Numbered from the stretch's first letter, positions 37,301 through 53,241 are shown. The stretch is 64,000 bases of DNA from Amoeboaphelidium protococcarum (GCA_023515745.1 JALECJ010000004.1:372001-436000), one strand, 5' to 3'. Numbers and translations: made by a program. Notes: generated from the letters alone by a model not told the origin.

Positions 37301-40300
37301 ATCTCCGAACTATGGACATCACTGAATGCCTAGGACGAGTATTCACTAACAGCAGGAGTTACAAAACCGACCGAAGGCAAACTATCAGTGTAAGAGGTAA
37401 CCGATGCAGTGCTCTAGTCACCGTAAGTAGTACCATCTACAATTGACGAGGTGCTGAAAATGAGACCTTCATCAGATACCGTTGAAGTAGCTTATCCTGA
37501 AAGCACGGACGACGTTGAGTACTCAATAGATTACGTGATTAGGTATGAACTTTCAGAGGTCTACAAAACACTACTCAGCTCGTTGGATGTCGACGTAATT
37601 GATGAGCCACTGTTCAAATCACTAGATGTGAAGAGGTCCGAAGTAAAAGTCTAAGTCGAAACCCAGTCATTTCCAGCAGTCGTGCTATGAGAGACAGCAT
37701 CAGATGAAGTGATCGCACTTTCAAGCGAAGATGACATTGTGGTACTTGATGGATAATAACCAGCGCTCAATGTTGATGTTATAATTTCTGACGCAGACAA
37801 TGTCGCCATGGAATCTATTGTAGAGCTCATGGTCAAAACAACGCTACTTAAATACTCAGTTGAGGATACCAAAGAAGTTGACAGACTTTCCGATTACTAA
37901 GAAGTACTTGCAGTGGACACCATCTTACTAGATAGCAAAGTGGATGTCACCTCATCTTCAAGCGAACTAAAGGCATATGTACTACTACTATCTTACACTG
38001 TAGTTGAACCAACGTTAATGGTCTCCAGCACAGTACTAAAAGGCACCAGTGATGAAGACAATTCAAATGAAGTAATAGACGAGGTTGGTTACTCTGTGAC
38101 AGCAGAGCTTAGTTCCATTGAACTTAGGCTTATACTACTTGTGACTGATGTGATAGGAATTTCAGAAGACGCCGCTTGCATATAACTAGAAGTAAACAAT
38201 ACTTAAGTATCTACAATAACAGAGGAAGTCTATACCTCAGAAACACTTGATACAGCAATCGAAGATGCGGTCAGAATTTATGTAACGTCCATAACGCTAG
38301 ACTAAGACTATGATACCTACTGAGTAGATTGCAATAAAGACTCAGATGATGTCTCATACAACAAAGTAGAACTCGTCTCTTAATCGGTTTACGAAGAGGT
38401 AACAATTTCGCTAAAGGTCAAACTTGGTTCTGCAGTCATAGTTGTGATCAAGGACTACAAAGTAGCAGAAGTTACAGTAAAGTCTTCAGTAATAGTACCA
38501 ACTATATCACTTAATGATGACGTTCTCACTTCATCCGACGTTAATACATCGAACGACTACGATACCATAATACTGCTAGAAGTAGCGATATATTACAAGG
38601 TTGACGTGGTGATATCTTCCATAGAAGTAGACAAGTGCTCATTGGATTGAGAAGGCTAACCCGCTGGTTCACTCGTCAAGGTAGCGTAACTATTACTGGA
38701 CGGTTATACAGTCAAGGTCTCCAACACGGAAGAATAGGTACCAGCCTCGCTTGAATAAATAACTTCAGTACCATAAGTTGCAGAAATCAGCAGACTAGAA
38801 GTAGTAGGGACTGCACTAATAGACGTTATAATTTCGGATGATGTAGAGCTAGCATAATTGCTAAAACTGCTTACAGCAGTAGACAGAATCTAAGTCAAAA
38901 TCGTGCTCTAAGTCATACCACCATCTTACACGGTTGTGCTATTAGGCGTAACATCAAAAGTTACAGACGTGGCAATTACAGACTCAGTGGACGTGAATTC
39001 GTTCTAAATATAAGACGTCGTAGTTGTCATTTCTGTAGAGGAAACCTCAGGCTAAGCAATGGTAGAAGATACGAATTCCAGACTAGACAAAGTTTCCATC
39101 AATATGGTCGACGTCGTAAAAGTATCAGCATTTGTAGTCACAGTAGAGCCTTCAATTGAAGAAGTAATCTAATCAACGGTGAAACTAAAAGTGCTCGTTA
39201 ATCCAATTTCTGAACTAGCTATGGATGATTAACCCACTCCATAAGAAGTTTAAAACAACGTAGAATGCACCTAATCCGTACTACCAATTTGAGTCGCCAA
39301 TGTCAGCAAACTGCTGCTACCTTCAGATACGGCAAAGTTAGTAACAGATGAGGAATACTCGGACGTCATCTCAGTAGTCTGTGTTGTAGAAGGGGACTCA
39401 TCCATCAAAACAGAAGTAGTCGTGATAACCAGCGAGCTAGTAGAAGAGTCCGCCATATCACTAGATTACAAGGTAGTATAACTAGACTCAGCGCTCGCAG
39501 AACTAATAGTACTACTGAAAAGTCCTTCGTAACTGGATGTTGTTCCCACCGTTGAGACTTCCATGGAAGCATCAGACATAATCGATGAGGTAAATACAGG
39601 GGATGCAGTCGAGGTACTTCCAAGGTCAGAACTGACATCAACAGTCTAAGTGCTCGTGCTCGTTGTCCATAAAGATTGAAGAGAGCTTCCAGACTCATAG
39701 GCCAAAGTGGTTTAGATTAACAACGATGTAGAATCCACAGACTATGAACTCATTGTTCCAATATCTTCAGAGGTGACGGAGCTCATATCAGTAAGTACTG
39801 AAGTCATAGATGGCACAGATTCCGAGGCAAATGAGACAGTGCTAGTTGATTCCTAAACTGAAGATGACACAATATCAACTGAAGTCGTCACATCTGTATT
39901 AGATTTTGTGATTACAAAGGATGAACCAACGCTTAAGGTAGAAGTCTAATCATCTGTAAGATAGGTCGTTCCATCAACAGAAGATGTAACCAAAGACGTA
40001 ATCACTAAGTCCGGAGTTTATGAAGAACTAGGCAGCATTGTAGTAGTCTCAACAGCTTCAGTCTACTGCTATGTCACTGACAAAACTGATGTTTCAGTAT
40101 GTATATCAGACACAACTGAAGTTACAACAACAGATGACGATTCAACAGGAGTAGACGGATTAGATGACACCAAAGCCGTACTGAAAGAACTAAACTAGCC
40201 AGTGGTATATTATGTTGACACAGTGAAACTAGACATGACATTATCACTAGTAATAGAGTCATACACCAGAGAGCTAGTTACAATTTACTCTGAAGCCAAC

Positions 40301-43300
40301 AACGTTGTTCCACTAGCTGAAGTTACCCCAAATGTAGTATAAACGCCCAAAGATTCCGTGGATGTTGCATCAGCTAAAGTTACTTAATCAGAGACACTAG
40401 TAAAACTTGGCTATTAAGTGATGGTAACACTTTCACTCACATACTACTCAGATGATGTACTGGTAGCCAACACTGAAGATGTATAAAATTCACCTAGCGT
40501 TGAAGCTTCCACTACACTACTTTAAGAAACCAGCTAACTTGTCCACAGCGAATATGATGAAGTAATACTATCGCTAACACTAGAACTAACTACAAAGTCT
40601 TTACTTGAAGTCGCAAAGACAGCGTCGGTGGATGACTAAACAACAGACGTCGTCAAAACAAATCCCACAGGGGTAGAAGTGATAATATCTTATTCAGATG
40701 ATGTTACACTGGAGGAGGCAGTAGCAAAAGCCAAAGAAGTCGAGGTAGTGGACTATACAAACGCACTAGACACAAGCGATGTACTATCAACTGAATTAAC
40801 GAAGCCTATAGTAGAAGTACTCAGTGTAGAATATTCCTATGTTTAACTGGTCATAACAATCTCGCTGGATGCAGAGTCACCAGAGCTAGTCGTAAACAAA
40901 GGCTAAGTAGTTTCCACTGAAGTTACAGTAATACTTTCTTAAGACATAGTAGAAATCCCCTGATACAAAGTGCTAGAATTAGCAGAAGTTATATCAATAA
41001 CAGATGAAGCACTATCAGATGACCAACTCAAAGAGGACCAGGTCAACGTGCCACTTGATGTCAAAGTTGACTGTAAATCATCTACAGATGTGGTAGCGGA
41101 AACCAATAGCAGCGTGGAATCAACACCAGGCAGTACGACCAAAGATGTCGAGTAGACTGAACTAAATACACTGGATGTTGCATCAATAACTGTAGATGTA
41201 GAATTTCCAGACAATGAAGTTTCCGTAACAGCAACAGTCGAGGTGAAGACTTCATCAGATATTGATTAATGAGTACTATTCGATGTAATAACTGGCGCAA
41301 CAGATTCACTGATAGTCTCAACCATAGTTGGACTTGTCTCAATGAGCAATGTAGACGTGGAATTTGCTTAAGTATACTCCGAGCTACTAGACGTTGGCAA
41401 CTGAATAATACTAGTGGTGTAGATTTCCTCAGACGTAAAAGCAACCGTGACACCAGTGGACAATGGCGCAAATTACGAATTTCCAGTTATGGTTGTACCA
41501 GAGTTGACTTCAGATGAAGTCGTCAAGCCCAAAGAACTACTTGACAGGTGCACAGACAGCAACTCGCTTGTGGTCTGAACATCAACACCGAGAGCACTAG
41601 TAGTAGTCACAATAACAGTTGCAGATTAAGTTGATGACAAAGAAACTGTAGCGTCAGACTAGCTAGCACCAGTGGTGATCTGTCCAATAGATGGTTCTCC
41701 CAATTAACTGCTAGTGCTAGATTACGAGGTCGCCGAACTTTCAACACTAGTTACAGTTGCAAAGATAGTACTTGTTTCCAACTCGATAACAGAGCTTACT
41801 GTGACAGATGTTGACTACAATGTTGGCACAGCAGAATCATCTGGTAGAGTAGACTATACAATCGAAGAAACACTATAAATCGGTACATAAGTGGAGGATT
41901 ATTCGGTGACAGTGGTAACAACAGTAGTTGCCTCAAAAGTTTAGCTCTCTAGCTAGGAAACACTAGTCACAGCACTGTCAGACACAGACGTCTACATAGC
42001 GACAGAACTCAGCAAATCGGCACTAGTAGTCTGACTATACGTCCAAGACCCTGCAGCAGATACAGTAGTAGCAAAGTAAGAAGAATATACATTTGCATTT
42101 GTGGAAGCTGAGTTAACAATTGTAGATGTGTCTAGAGTAGCACTTGAGATCTAAGTAAGCGTAGAAGTCTGGTCATCAACCACAGCAGTAGGCAAAACAG
42201 TCGAAGTTGTACTAGAAGCCAAAGTTAAACTCGATACAATACCAACAGAACTTGTTGTCTCAACCGCCGACTCGCTTTAAGTCAAAATGCTTGTACTTTA
42301 TCCAGCGCTCAGGGTGGAACTAACTGGCTATACAGATGAACTTATAGAAACTTCCAATGACGTAAATTAGCTCGAAGATGAGACCGCGTTCGCCGAAGTT
42401 ACAACATCATCAATGTAGGAGCTAGTTAAAGGTATCTCAGTAGTCGTTATTACAGTTGTGGAAGACACCTCAATTGGTAAACTCTCAGCAGAAGTAGTAA
42501 CAAGGCCAGATGAAGTCTAGGTGACAGCATCTGACGACAACATAGAAACGGTTCCAACAGGCAATGAAGACTACTCAATGGATTCAACAGTGCTAGTAGT
42601 TTCCCAAATACCAGAGCTACTCGATAGTGAAGACAGCGTTGACATATAAGAGGGCATAGTAGCAGTACTTGCAACAGTGTCTACTGTGGTCTGAGATGAC
42701 TGACTAACAAACGAACCTTCGCTCAAAGTGGTAGTATCAGCAAAACTTGCACTTTAAGTTAAAGTCGAATACAGCGATACAGTTACATCAGAGGTACTTC
42801 CAACGTTCATAGACGAAGACTACGAGTTGACGCCAATAGTGCTAATTGTCTCCATGGTGGATTATTCAGGAATCAAAGTAGTCTCCAAAGTCGCAGTAGT
42901 TGGACTAGTTGCTTCAACCGTAGACTGACTACCGTACGTACTCAAGCCGACTGAAGATGTCGAACCAGTCAACAAAATGTCTGAAGAAGTCCCATATGTA
43001 GACCATTGACCAATGCTAGGCGTACTCAATGACGCAGAACTTTCAGACGCAACTGTTGCAAACGTATTCGTACTTAATTAAGTTGCCAAGGTCAGAGAGA
43101 TTTAGGTAGACTCCATAGTACTTACCATAACACTGCTTGCTGCACTTATTTAAGCTGTAGACAACGTACTTAAGGTACTGGTGGAAGACTCATCTGAAGC
43201 AGATTGACTACTTGAAATGACAGAACTCGTCTACAGATCTGCAGTAGTCAATTAAGCGGGAGACGTGCTAACCGATGTGACTACAGTAGTGGCTGTAGAG

Positions 43301-45426
43301 CCTAAAGTGCTGGTTGACTTCTACGAGGAGGCAATCAAATCAGAGCTCAAGACACTAGTGGACTACATTGCAGAATAAGTTGATAATGTTGATATCGAGG
43401 CAGTAGCAGAGCTAATGGCAACGGTAGAAACTGAGCTTAACTGAGGTGTCTCACTCGTTACAGAAGAACTCAGTACCATTTCACTAGAAGACACAGGCAG
43501 GGAAGTAACTTCAGTTCCAGTAGCAGTTGTGATAGATCTCGTGGATGTGGTGGTAGGAGTTGAGGATGTAGATGAAGTCAACGCAGATGCAGATGATGTA
43601 GCCAGCGAAGTCAAAACAACACCAGTGGATGAGGTACTTGTCGCAATCAAAGTCGACATACTGCTACTTTATCCAGTCGAAGATGTAGTACTAACACTAG
43701 TAGTGGTAGTCGTACTTGTCATAGGAACAGTGGTTGTTGAGGTAGTTGTCGACGTAGTAGTGGAAGTTGACGTGGTGGTACTCTTTGAGGTTGTCGACGT
43801 CGTTGTTATGGTTGAAGTCTGAGTACTAGTTGTTGTTGTCGGACTCTTAGTGGTAGTGGGAGTAGTCCTTGTGCTAGTACTAGTTGTAATTGTTAACAGT
43901 GGAGTCTAAGTACTCGTTGTTGTCGTTGACGTTGTAGTTGTCGTAGGAGTCTTTGTACTCGTTGTTGTAGTTGTCGTTGGAGTCTTAGTCGAGGTAGTTG
44001 TGGTGGTGGTCGTGGATGTAGTCGTAGTTGTAGTTGTAGTAGTTGTCGTAGTGGTAGTGGTAGTGGTAGTCGTAGTAGTAGTCGTCGTTGTAGTAGTCGT
44101 GGTAGTGATAGGATAAGGATATGGAATTATTCTCAGATGACTTCCATTAGATGGTTGAGCCAAACCAATCGCGACACTATTGACAGCTTAAGTACCTCCA
44201 ATACCAACAGGCTCCTGAAGATTAGCTACTTGAGGAACAAAAGAGCTAATCAAATTTCCAGATCCAGAGTCATACTTTGCCATAACAATTGAGAACTACG
44301 ACGGATTAGCATAGGAGCTTCCAATAGCTATGTACTGATTAGCGGCGACGTCATCATACAAACCGACAGCGGTGCCAATATCTCTCAAATAAACAACATT
44401 AACAACGGACACAGAAGTGCTCATTGTGATGACGGCTCCAACAGGAGAGGCAACTGCTGGCGACAAGACAAAGTTCGGAGTAACAGATTACGACGTGGTA
44501 CCAAATATCTTACATGCTCCAGTACGACAGTCAGCAGAAGTCAAAGAGGACACTTGGCCAGCGACAGCATTGAAATTACACGTAAAACCAAACCATATTG
44601 ACCAAATACATGTGGTCATGGGTTGTACCACAAGCATAGAATTACCACCGGTCATTGCATAGAAAGGACTCGTATCCAGTCCACCAACGACTTAATCAGC
44701 CTTAAATGCGGTTGAAGCTTACATACGCAGCGCATTGATGCTAGCAGAGCCAGATAGCCCAGAGGCAGTCACCGCGTAAGATGTCATCAACACCTAATTG
44801 GTTGTCACACCTAAACGTGTGGTGCCGGCCATGTACAGAATATAGACTTGATTTTCATTATTATACACACCACCCATAATATGGACAATATCAGAATCAG
44901 CAGAGGTGGCCAGGCAAAGAGACTCCACAAACTCCATAGCACTTGTGGAGCTCAATTGGAACATGGAGACGACAGGATTTACTCGGCCATTACAATTTAC
45001 TGCAAAGTAAGGAGACCTGTTATTCTTACGCGCCGACTTACTTTTACTGGATGCACCGAGATAAAGATAGCCAGAGGTGCGATCAATATCCATCACAGGC
45101 TCAACATCATTAGCCGTGCCACCAAGGAGCACTTGGCTTATCAGATTACCAGTAATATCATACTCTTCAATAAACAAATCAATACCCCCAGACTAACCAA
45201 TGTAGAAGGTGGGAGATGTCACTTGATTTTGCAGATTATTCTGCCCTTGAAATGTACCATAAATATAAATCCTATTATTACCTTCGTAAAACACGCTTCT
45301 GTAGTTGACACGATTAGTTAATGTCATGGCCTGCGCAATGGTGGTTGATAGAATAATCAACAACAGTAGTAAATTAAACACCAGCCATTGTTTCATGCCT
45401 TGAGGATTAACAATACGAGGTAACAT
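34393..45426 (-). CDS. giant Ser/Thr-rich mucin-like type I surface protein, 3,677 residues
   Basis: All open minus-strand segments from the ATG at 45424-45426 to the TGA at 34393-34395 share one frame, broken only by TAA/TAG, so it reads as a single 11,034-nt exon. Order: signal peptide (LVFNLLLLLIILSTTIAQA, residues ~13-31); a non-repetitive ectodomain of ~390 residues with several Cys and a beta-rich look, including repeated YLYLG/YAIG-like strands; a poly-Thr block (~residues 430-545); about 2,900 residues of Ser, Thr, Val, Glu and Asp with almost no Cys; one membrane helix (MIIIASIVAGTLFFASVGIV) with a basic RRKRGKGNK stop-transfer; and a ~150-residue cytoplasmic tail. This is the plan of an O-glycosylated stalked adhesin. 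No homologous domain recognised. I did not verify every codon of the repeat region for frame breaks. Confidence 0.85.
43800..44125 (-). repeat. poly-threonine tract inside the giant surface protein
   Basis: Mixed ACT/ACC/ACA/ACG codons give long Thr runs with scattered Ser, Lys and Pro (repeats such as STKTPTTTT). Codon mixing shows selection for Thr rather than simple microsatellite expansion. The plus strand shows it as GTAGT/GTTGT repeats. Confidence 0.85.
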
Positions 45427-46595
45427 TATAATTCCAATTCAACGATTAATAATTGATCCTATTTATTAACAAAAATAAATCAATGCAGTATATCGACAAA
45501 TTGATTAAGCAAAGGTGTGGATAAGAAAGTGGAAAGTATACTACAGATAGTGATGGCCAACAAAGCAAGTGTAACCAACTGGTTGCTATGCGACGCTGAT
45601 TCGCTGGTAATATACAGTCCAGACCAATGTTCTAAACTCGGTCTAATAATATACCAAACAGCTGATCGACTTTACATTTCTTACATGAGGCGTTTACAAA
45701 ATCCAATATTATTCACTGATATTTTGGAAGCATTTCTATACAGAACTTTAAGTTGTGTCACGGTGGATAGTGATCTTTTATTACGAACGGTGCGTTGAGA
45801 ACAACACAAAGCTCTCACTAGCGGAAGTCTCTGTACACCGGCTACTGAGCAATGACATTGAACCGATCTACCTGGAAAACTTTTAATCATTTTATTAGTT
45901 TTACAAACTGAAAGGTTTTAGAAGGCTGATAGCTATCGGACCAAGCTTGCTTTATCGCGTAATCAGATAAAAAGTTGAAATATGCTTTGGGTGATAACGA
46001 ATGTGCAACATGTCGCGCCTAAACGAGCTGAATGGCTAGTGAGAAAGCTCCGTGCCTCATGATTGAGAGTATTCCTACTAAGCAAAATCTATGCTATATT
46101 AAAATGCAATAAGAAGATGGTAGATAGACTATCAACATTAGATATTGACAACATCGTACTTCTGTAAAACATATGATAACGATCGTGAATAATGAAAGAA
46201 GGGTGAATGCATGCCAACTGCTGAATCCTGAATAGAAATCTAAAAGGAACTTACTCTCACTAATAAAGCGTGATAAAGGAACGGTCGTCGTCTCATCCGT
46301 GCGTTCCGTTCAATCGTTCGAGTGGCTGAGTCATAAAAGATTTGTTTATGTGAAGTTCAATAAGGTGATACCAAACAGATTTGATCATAATCTATAAAAA
46401 AGCGCTTCAAAGTGCAAGGTATACTGAGCACTGAGATAGATTTGATAGATTTAATTTCCACGAAAGTCTTGCCTGTATTGATAAGGGAACAGAAAAAGGA
46501 AAATGACGTACGAAGATCCCTGCTGAAGTTCATTACAATTATCACCGGAGATTCACGACTTTGTTCACTTATTCAAAAGTCAAATCCATAAGCTC
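45427..46595. other. intergenic region of about 1.2 kb with unresolved coding-like sequence
   Basis: A plus-strand frame (about 45513-45800, ending TGA) and a minus-strand frame over the same DNA both look somewhat protein-like; I could not decide between them. A GC-richer patch lies near 46265-46335. The rest is AT-rich and featureless by eye. Confidence 0.35.
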
Positions 46596-47300
46596 TCATG
46601 CCTTCTTGCTCAAGTGAGGCTTAACCACACTGATGATGTCCATAAGTTGCTTCCTTGCAGCGGCTCTAGTTGGATCTTGAACGCGTGCGACGATAGGTAA
46701 ATAGTCATCTAGAGAATAGCAGCGGCTGGGATTCATAGGCGCGTCCAAGTCCTTGCTTGGGAAGTTTCTATCAAACTCTTTAAAGTAAAATAAGTCTTCA
46801 TCATGCTCTTAAAACTTGATGTAATCATCTTTGCGAATACCGCCACTTTAGTCCTTATTAGAGACAAACATTCTACCAAGAGAAAGATCGAAGAAGTTTA
46901 CATTAGAGTACTTGTCCACTGACACGCCGTCAACGACAGAAGAGCCTTCAGACACAGCATTCTCAAAGAAGTCAGGAATCGTGTAATACAAACCATCTAA
47001 ACGGACGCACTCTTTAACTCCAAAGATATCTAATCCACCCATGACTAGATCTTAGTCAGAGTAGAAAAAGATCTTCAACCCATACTGGCTAACCTCTATT
47101 TCAAGCAGGACTTGATTTTGGTCTCTGTCCAACAACAGATTAACATTGTCATAAAAATCGGTATATCCCGTAATTTCAATACGCGTTGAGAATCTATTGA
47201 CCATTGGCGACACCGCATTCTCGCTCAGAACAATTTCATGTTTCTGAGGTAGACCTAAAGCCAGTCCAACAATGCACAGAGGGATTAAATGTTTAAACAT
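46596..47300 (-). CDS. secreted or ER-luminal protein of unknown family
   Basis: 234 residues starting with a signal peptide (MFKHLIPLCIVGLALGLP), then a beta-rich segment (VNRFSTRIEITGYTDFYDNV, LLEIEVSQYGLKIFF), an acidic middle and a C-terminal helix ending HLSKKA. I do not recognise a family and see no HDEL-type signal, membrane anchor or Cys pairs. The frame is open upstream to 47456, but the signal peptide points to the ATG at 47298-47300. The gene is divergent from COX4, with 248 bp between starts. Confidence 0.7.
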
Positions 47301-47548
47301 AATTCTAGTAATAAATAAGCTTGGTAATAGTGGAAATGAAGTGATGTTGAGAGAAACGCGAAATTTGGGCAAGATGCGTTCGATTTGATTATACCATCTC
47401 GCTTTGGTCGCTCTAAACGCTGAAATTAATTTTCTCGCTAGTTCTTTTCCGTCCATCTGGTCAGTGCGTGTTTTTCCTTGTTCTTTTGTCCAATTCTCTC
47501 TCGTTCGAATCTTTTCAAGAGTCTTTACGTTTAGTTAAAGGAAGTAAA

Positions 47549-48448
47549 ATGTTGCGTTCAAGTATTCAAAAGTCGCTGTAGTCCGCGCAATTAACTGGTA
47601 GCCTAAGATTTGGCCGTATGGCTTCGGTATGTCGCTCCTATGCAACCCAAGGTGGCGCTCATGGACACGATCATCATCATCATCATGAGTAGCCTCACGT
47701 TGAGCTGGCCGATGTTCTGGTGCAGCGTTATTAGGGAACCGCTGACTAGAATACTGTTCTGTAGCGCTTTGAGTAACTGAAGCGTAATCATAGTAAGATT
47801 ATTTAAATATGATTGTATATCTAAAGAGTATTTAATATTATGATAATGCATGCTAATGCGCGAACGAATGACGTAAAGCGTCAATTCGTGTACATTGTGT
47901 ATGTGTTATCTGAATGATTATTTTATGTAGTGCAATTCCTATCTCTGGATATCAATTGGAACTTTTATAAGCCAGAGTAGTAGACTGAGTTCTTGCGCCA
48001 GCTGGATACTCTGATTAAGGATGGCTATTCCTCGTGGTCCCAGGATAAGAAGAAGTCGTTTAACTTGGCCAATGTCGAGCAGTACTTTGATAAGGATCTC
48101 AAGACATGGGACGCTGTGCTGACCAAGAATGAAGAGCTGCAGCGTGGCGACTGGAAGTTGATGTCGCCTGAGGAGAAGAAGGCTGCCATGTACCTGGCTT
48201 TCGGTCCAGTGAATGTTACGGATGATTCCACCACGAAAGTTGTTGGCATCAGCATTGCTTTCATGGTGGCTACTGGCATCTTTTACTACGCTCTGGTCAA
48301 GTACTTCCGCTCCAAGAAGAATATGCCTAATCTGACGCCAGAGTGGCAAGAAGCGGAGAAGGAGCGCTTTATCAAGGAGCGTCGTAATCCATACACTGGT
48401 GAGTCTGCGCACCTGTTCACCAAGGATGGAATTAAGGAAGTTGAATGA
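47549..48448 (+). CDS. COX4: cytochrome c oxidase subunit 4 (two exons)
   Basis: Exons 47549-47783 and 47931-48448 with a 147-nt intron (GTAATC ... ATGTAG), 250 residues. The N-terminus is Arg/Ser-rich with a mitochondrial presequence (MLRSSIQKSLQSAQ, then SVCRSYATQ), followed by an odd HGHDHHHHHE run. The mature part has WSQDKKKSFNLANV, RGDWKLMSPEEKKAAMYLAF and the inner-membrane helix VVGISIAFMVATGIFYYALV, then PEWQEAEKERFIKERRNPYTG. This is animal COX4 / yeast Cox5, a nuclear-encoded subunit of complex IV. It is longer than most homologs because of the N-terminal extension. The splice phase joins a single C to TG to give Leu. Confidence 0.93.
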
Positions 48449-48603
48449 ACACCTTTCGATAGTGATCACTTTAAAAATTAATTGAATTTTCCTAATTACG
48501 GATTATTGATTTTAAGTTTGCTCTTTCACACGTAGTACTAAAGAGTAAGAATGAAAAGAGATATGCTGACATTTATCTCTGCAGTATACAACCTAATCAT
48601 CAG

Positions 48604-50667
<2,064 letters not shown>

Positions 50668-51026
50668 TAATATATATATCGATAAAATTAGACTAAATTG
50701 CTATATTCGAAGTATAAAAGGTGAGAGTGAAGGAGATTTTGAAGAGAAAGAGCGACGCGTGACAGGTCGGAGAAGATTCGAGCCGCGATCACTCAAAGGT
50801 AGGAAGGAAGACAGGTCACAATTTAAGCACATGATGTTTCAGACTTTTTTCAACGCGTAAATGCTCTCTTACTGAATGATACTAATATAGACTTGGATGT
50901 TTAAATCTTTTGATATAATCATAGAATTACGTGATATTAAGTGTTTCATTTATTCGTACATGGAAGCGAAATAGTTTATAAACATTTAAATAGATATATT
51001 TTAACAACAACGACAGGCGGGTTGTA

Positions 51027-53241
51027 TCATTACTTCAAAGTGGAAGTTGAATCGGACCATTTATTCTTCCAGCGGCTGAGGAGATAACTGGCTGTTCCTG
51101 ACGCGTCTGCATGCGCTGGCTCTGATCTTGAGACAGGACTTTGAGATGCACCACCACCCATGCCACTGCCACTCGTAAGCTTTCTACCTTTTCTAATTGT
51201 TCCGCCGTAATCTGTTGAGAAGGGTCCAGATGTCAACTACTTCTCCGCCTTGATGTTGTTAGAATTAAGCGTGATCTCTTGCACCAGGCGATTGCTAAAT
51301 TGACTATCACTGCGATCAATCTTTTCTAGAATTTCATACAACTTGGATATTAATGATTAGCTCTCCGCTGACTGGTCATCAGACTTCACTTTTAATAGGG
51401 ATGGCGCAATTACTTACGTAAAAGTGACAGACATGGCCGGTGACGGTGTGGCCGTGATTAGCGAAGACCTACCTGATCCTTAAGGTGGAGTCTTTTTGCC
51501 ACTCAGTTTACCATTTGAAGAAGATGCAGATGATAGCTATTTTTGCTACTATTACTGAGGCTCTTGAGATAATCGTCTCATTGGCCGAGGAGAACTGCCG
51601 GGCGTTCTATTCGGACTTGCGACACTACTGTCACTTCCTCTAGCACCTGATGCATTTTAAATTGGTCTTCGCTCAATACGCGGGCTTCCCAGTGGAGATT
51701 AACTTCCTTGATTACTATTGCTGTTATTGTTAATGTTAGCCGGACGGCGAGGAAGTCTAGGAGATGACTCACTAGATTAAGCCAATTATTACCTATTCTG
51801 ATACTACTATTACTACACGGCGTATGAGCGGATTTCATTAACATTGGGAGAGTCTTACTGCATGGCAAAGGGTGTGATCTTTCTCTCTGGAGTCTTGACA
51901 TCTTTCTGCTGCTTAAGCGCTTCTCTTACAGTACCAAAATCCCATTTTATAGTCTCATTATTGCTGATTTACTTATTCAACTCGCTACAATAGGTAATTG
52001 TAATAATTAAGGTGATCTAATAGAATGATGGTAAATCTTACTGAGCATCGTCATCATCAGAATCTGAATTATGAGACAATTTATACTACTGATATCTTTC
52101 AATGAGCTCTATCAGATGAGAATTCTTTTTTGCAGATTTAATAAACTTGTGCTTGAGAAGATCTTTGGCACTCGGTCTCTCATCCGCATCTTTGTTCAGA
52201 CAGAGAGCCACAAATTCCTTGAATGGCTTTGAGAATGGTCCATCTAGAGTGGGTGGATCATTCTTAGGGATGAGGAAGAGTACTCTCATAGGATGACAAT
52301 CAGCATAAGGTGGCTCACCTTTACACATTTCAATACACGTTATCCCCAAAGACCATATGTCCGCTTTCTAATCGTATCCAGTTTACTTGATCACTTCCTA
52401 CAACGTCTTAATTGAAAATAAATGCATATCAAAACTCATTTATAAAATATTCTTACCGGAGCCATCCAAAACGGAGTACCAACAAATGTCTATCTCTTAC
52501 TTCTCTATTGCGTCAACTGAGCAGCGACTCCCTACAATACAAGTACCAATTAGATACCATCACGTAACTGTATTAATAAAGCTGCAGTTTAAATAAGACT
52601 TACAAAATCGGCCAATTTAACATCCCCTGCACTAGATAATAAAACATTTGCAGCTTTGATGTCTCGATGGATTTTATTTTCAGAGTGCAAATACTCCAAG
52701 CCTTTCAGTAGTTCACGAACAATAATCGCTGTATGAGCTTCATCAAACGGACCTGGGAGCAACTACAAAGCACAGCATACATAACAATGGTTAACAATCT
52801 ACACATTTAACATAATCCTACCAAGTCCATGACAGAACCACCGGCCAGATACTCCATGACTATCCATAAATTGGATTGAATCACATAAGATCCAAAATAT
52901 CGGATTATATAGTCGCTCTTATTCACCTGAGATAGCATGTTAATCTCCTACTACACATCATCAACATCATCCTCCGCATCCTCCAGATTGATGATCTTGA
53001 CAGCAACGGCAGATTGAGTCTCTCTATCAATTCTACACACAATGAAAAAGGAGACCGTAATTAGTAAATCACATCCATTTAATTTAAATAGAGTAATGAT
53101 AATAACAACTTACGCTTTCCACACTTCACCAAAACTTCCCTTACCAATCTTCTCCAGCAGATTGTAACGCTCCAAAGGATCAATGTACCTCAAAGAAGTT
53201 TGGCTCTAATTTTATCTGACAAGAAGATTAGCTGAAGACAT
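51027..53241 (-). CDS. STE20/germinal-centre kinase (GCK-III, Sps1/MST3-like), six exons
   Basis: Exons 53114-53241, 52822-53032, 52604-52762, 52457-52531, 52042-52397 and 51027-51984, 628 residues. Introns of 80, 59, 72, 59 and 57 nt all end TGTAG. Kinase domain at residues ~27-275: [11 protein letters not shown] (P-loop), [17 protein letters not shown] (catalytic Lys), [14 protein letters not shown], and [11 protein letters not shown] split by an intron. [13 protein letters not shown] is a GCK-III signature. The ~350-residue C-terminal tail is Ser/Gln/Pro-rich with a coiled-coil-prone stretch and a basic end. GCK-III kinases act in cell polarity, septation and Golgi positioning, usually with MO25 and STRIPAK. 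The gene ends TAA TGA. Confidence 0.93.

Noticed and set aside
35350-43660. Many separate short genes in the Ser/Thr-rich region
   Set aside because: All pieces share one minus-strand frame and are separated only by TAA/TAG, so they are one protein under the inferred code.
43529-43822. Plus-strand Val/Asp-rich open frame
   Set aside because: Mirror image of the Thr/Ser codons of the giant surface protein.
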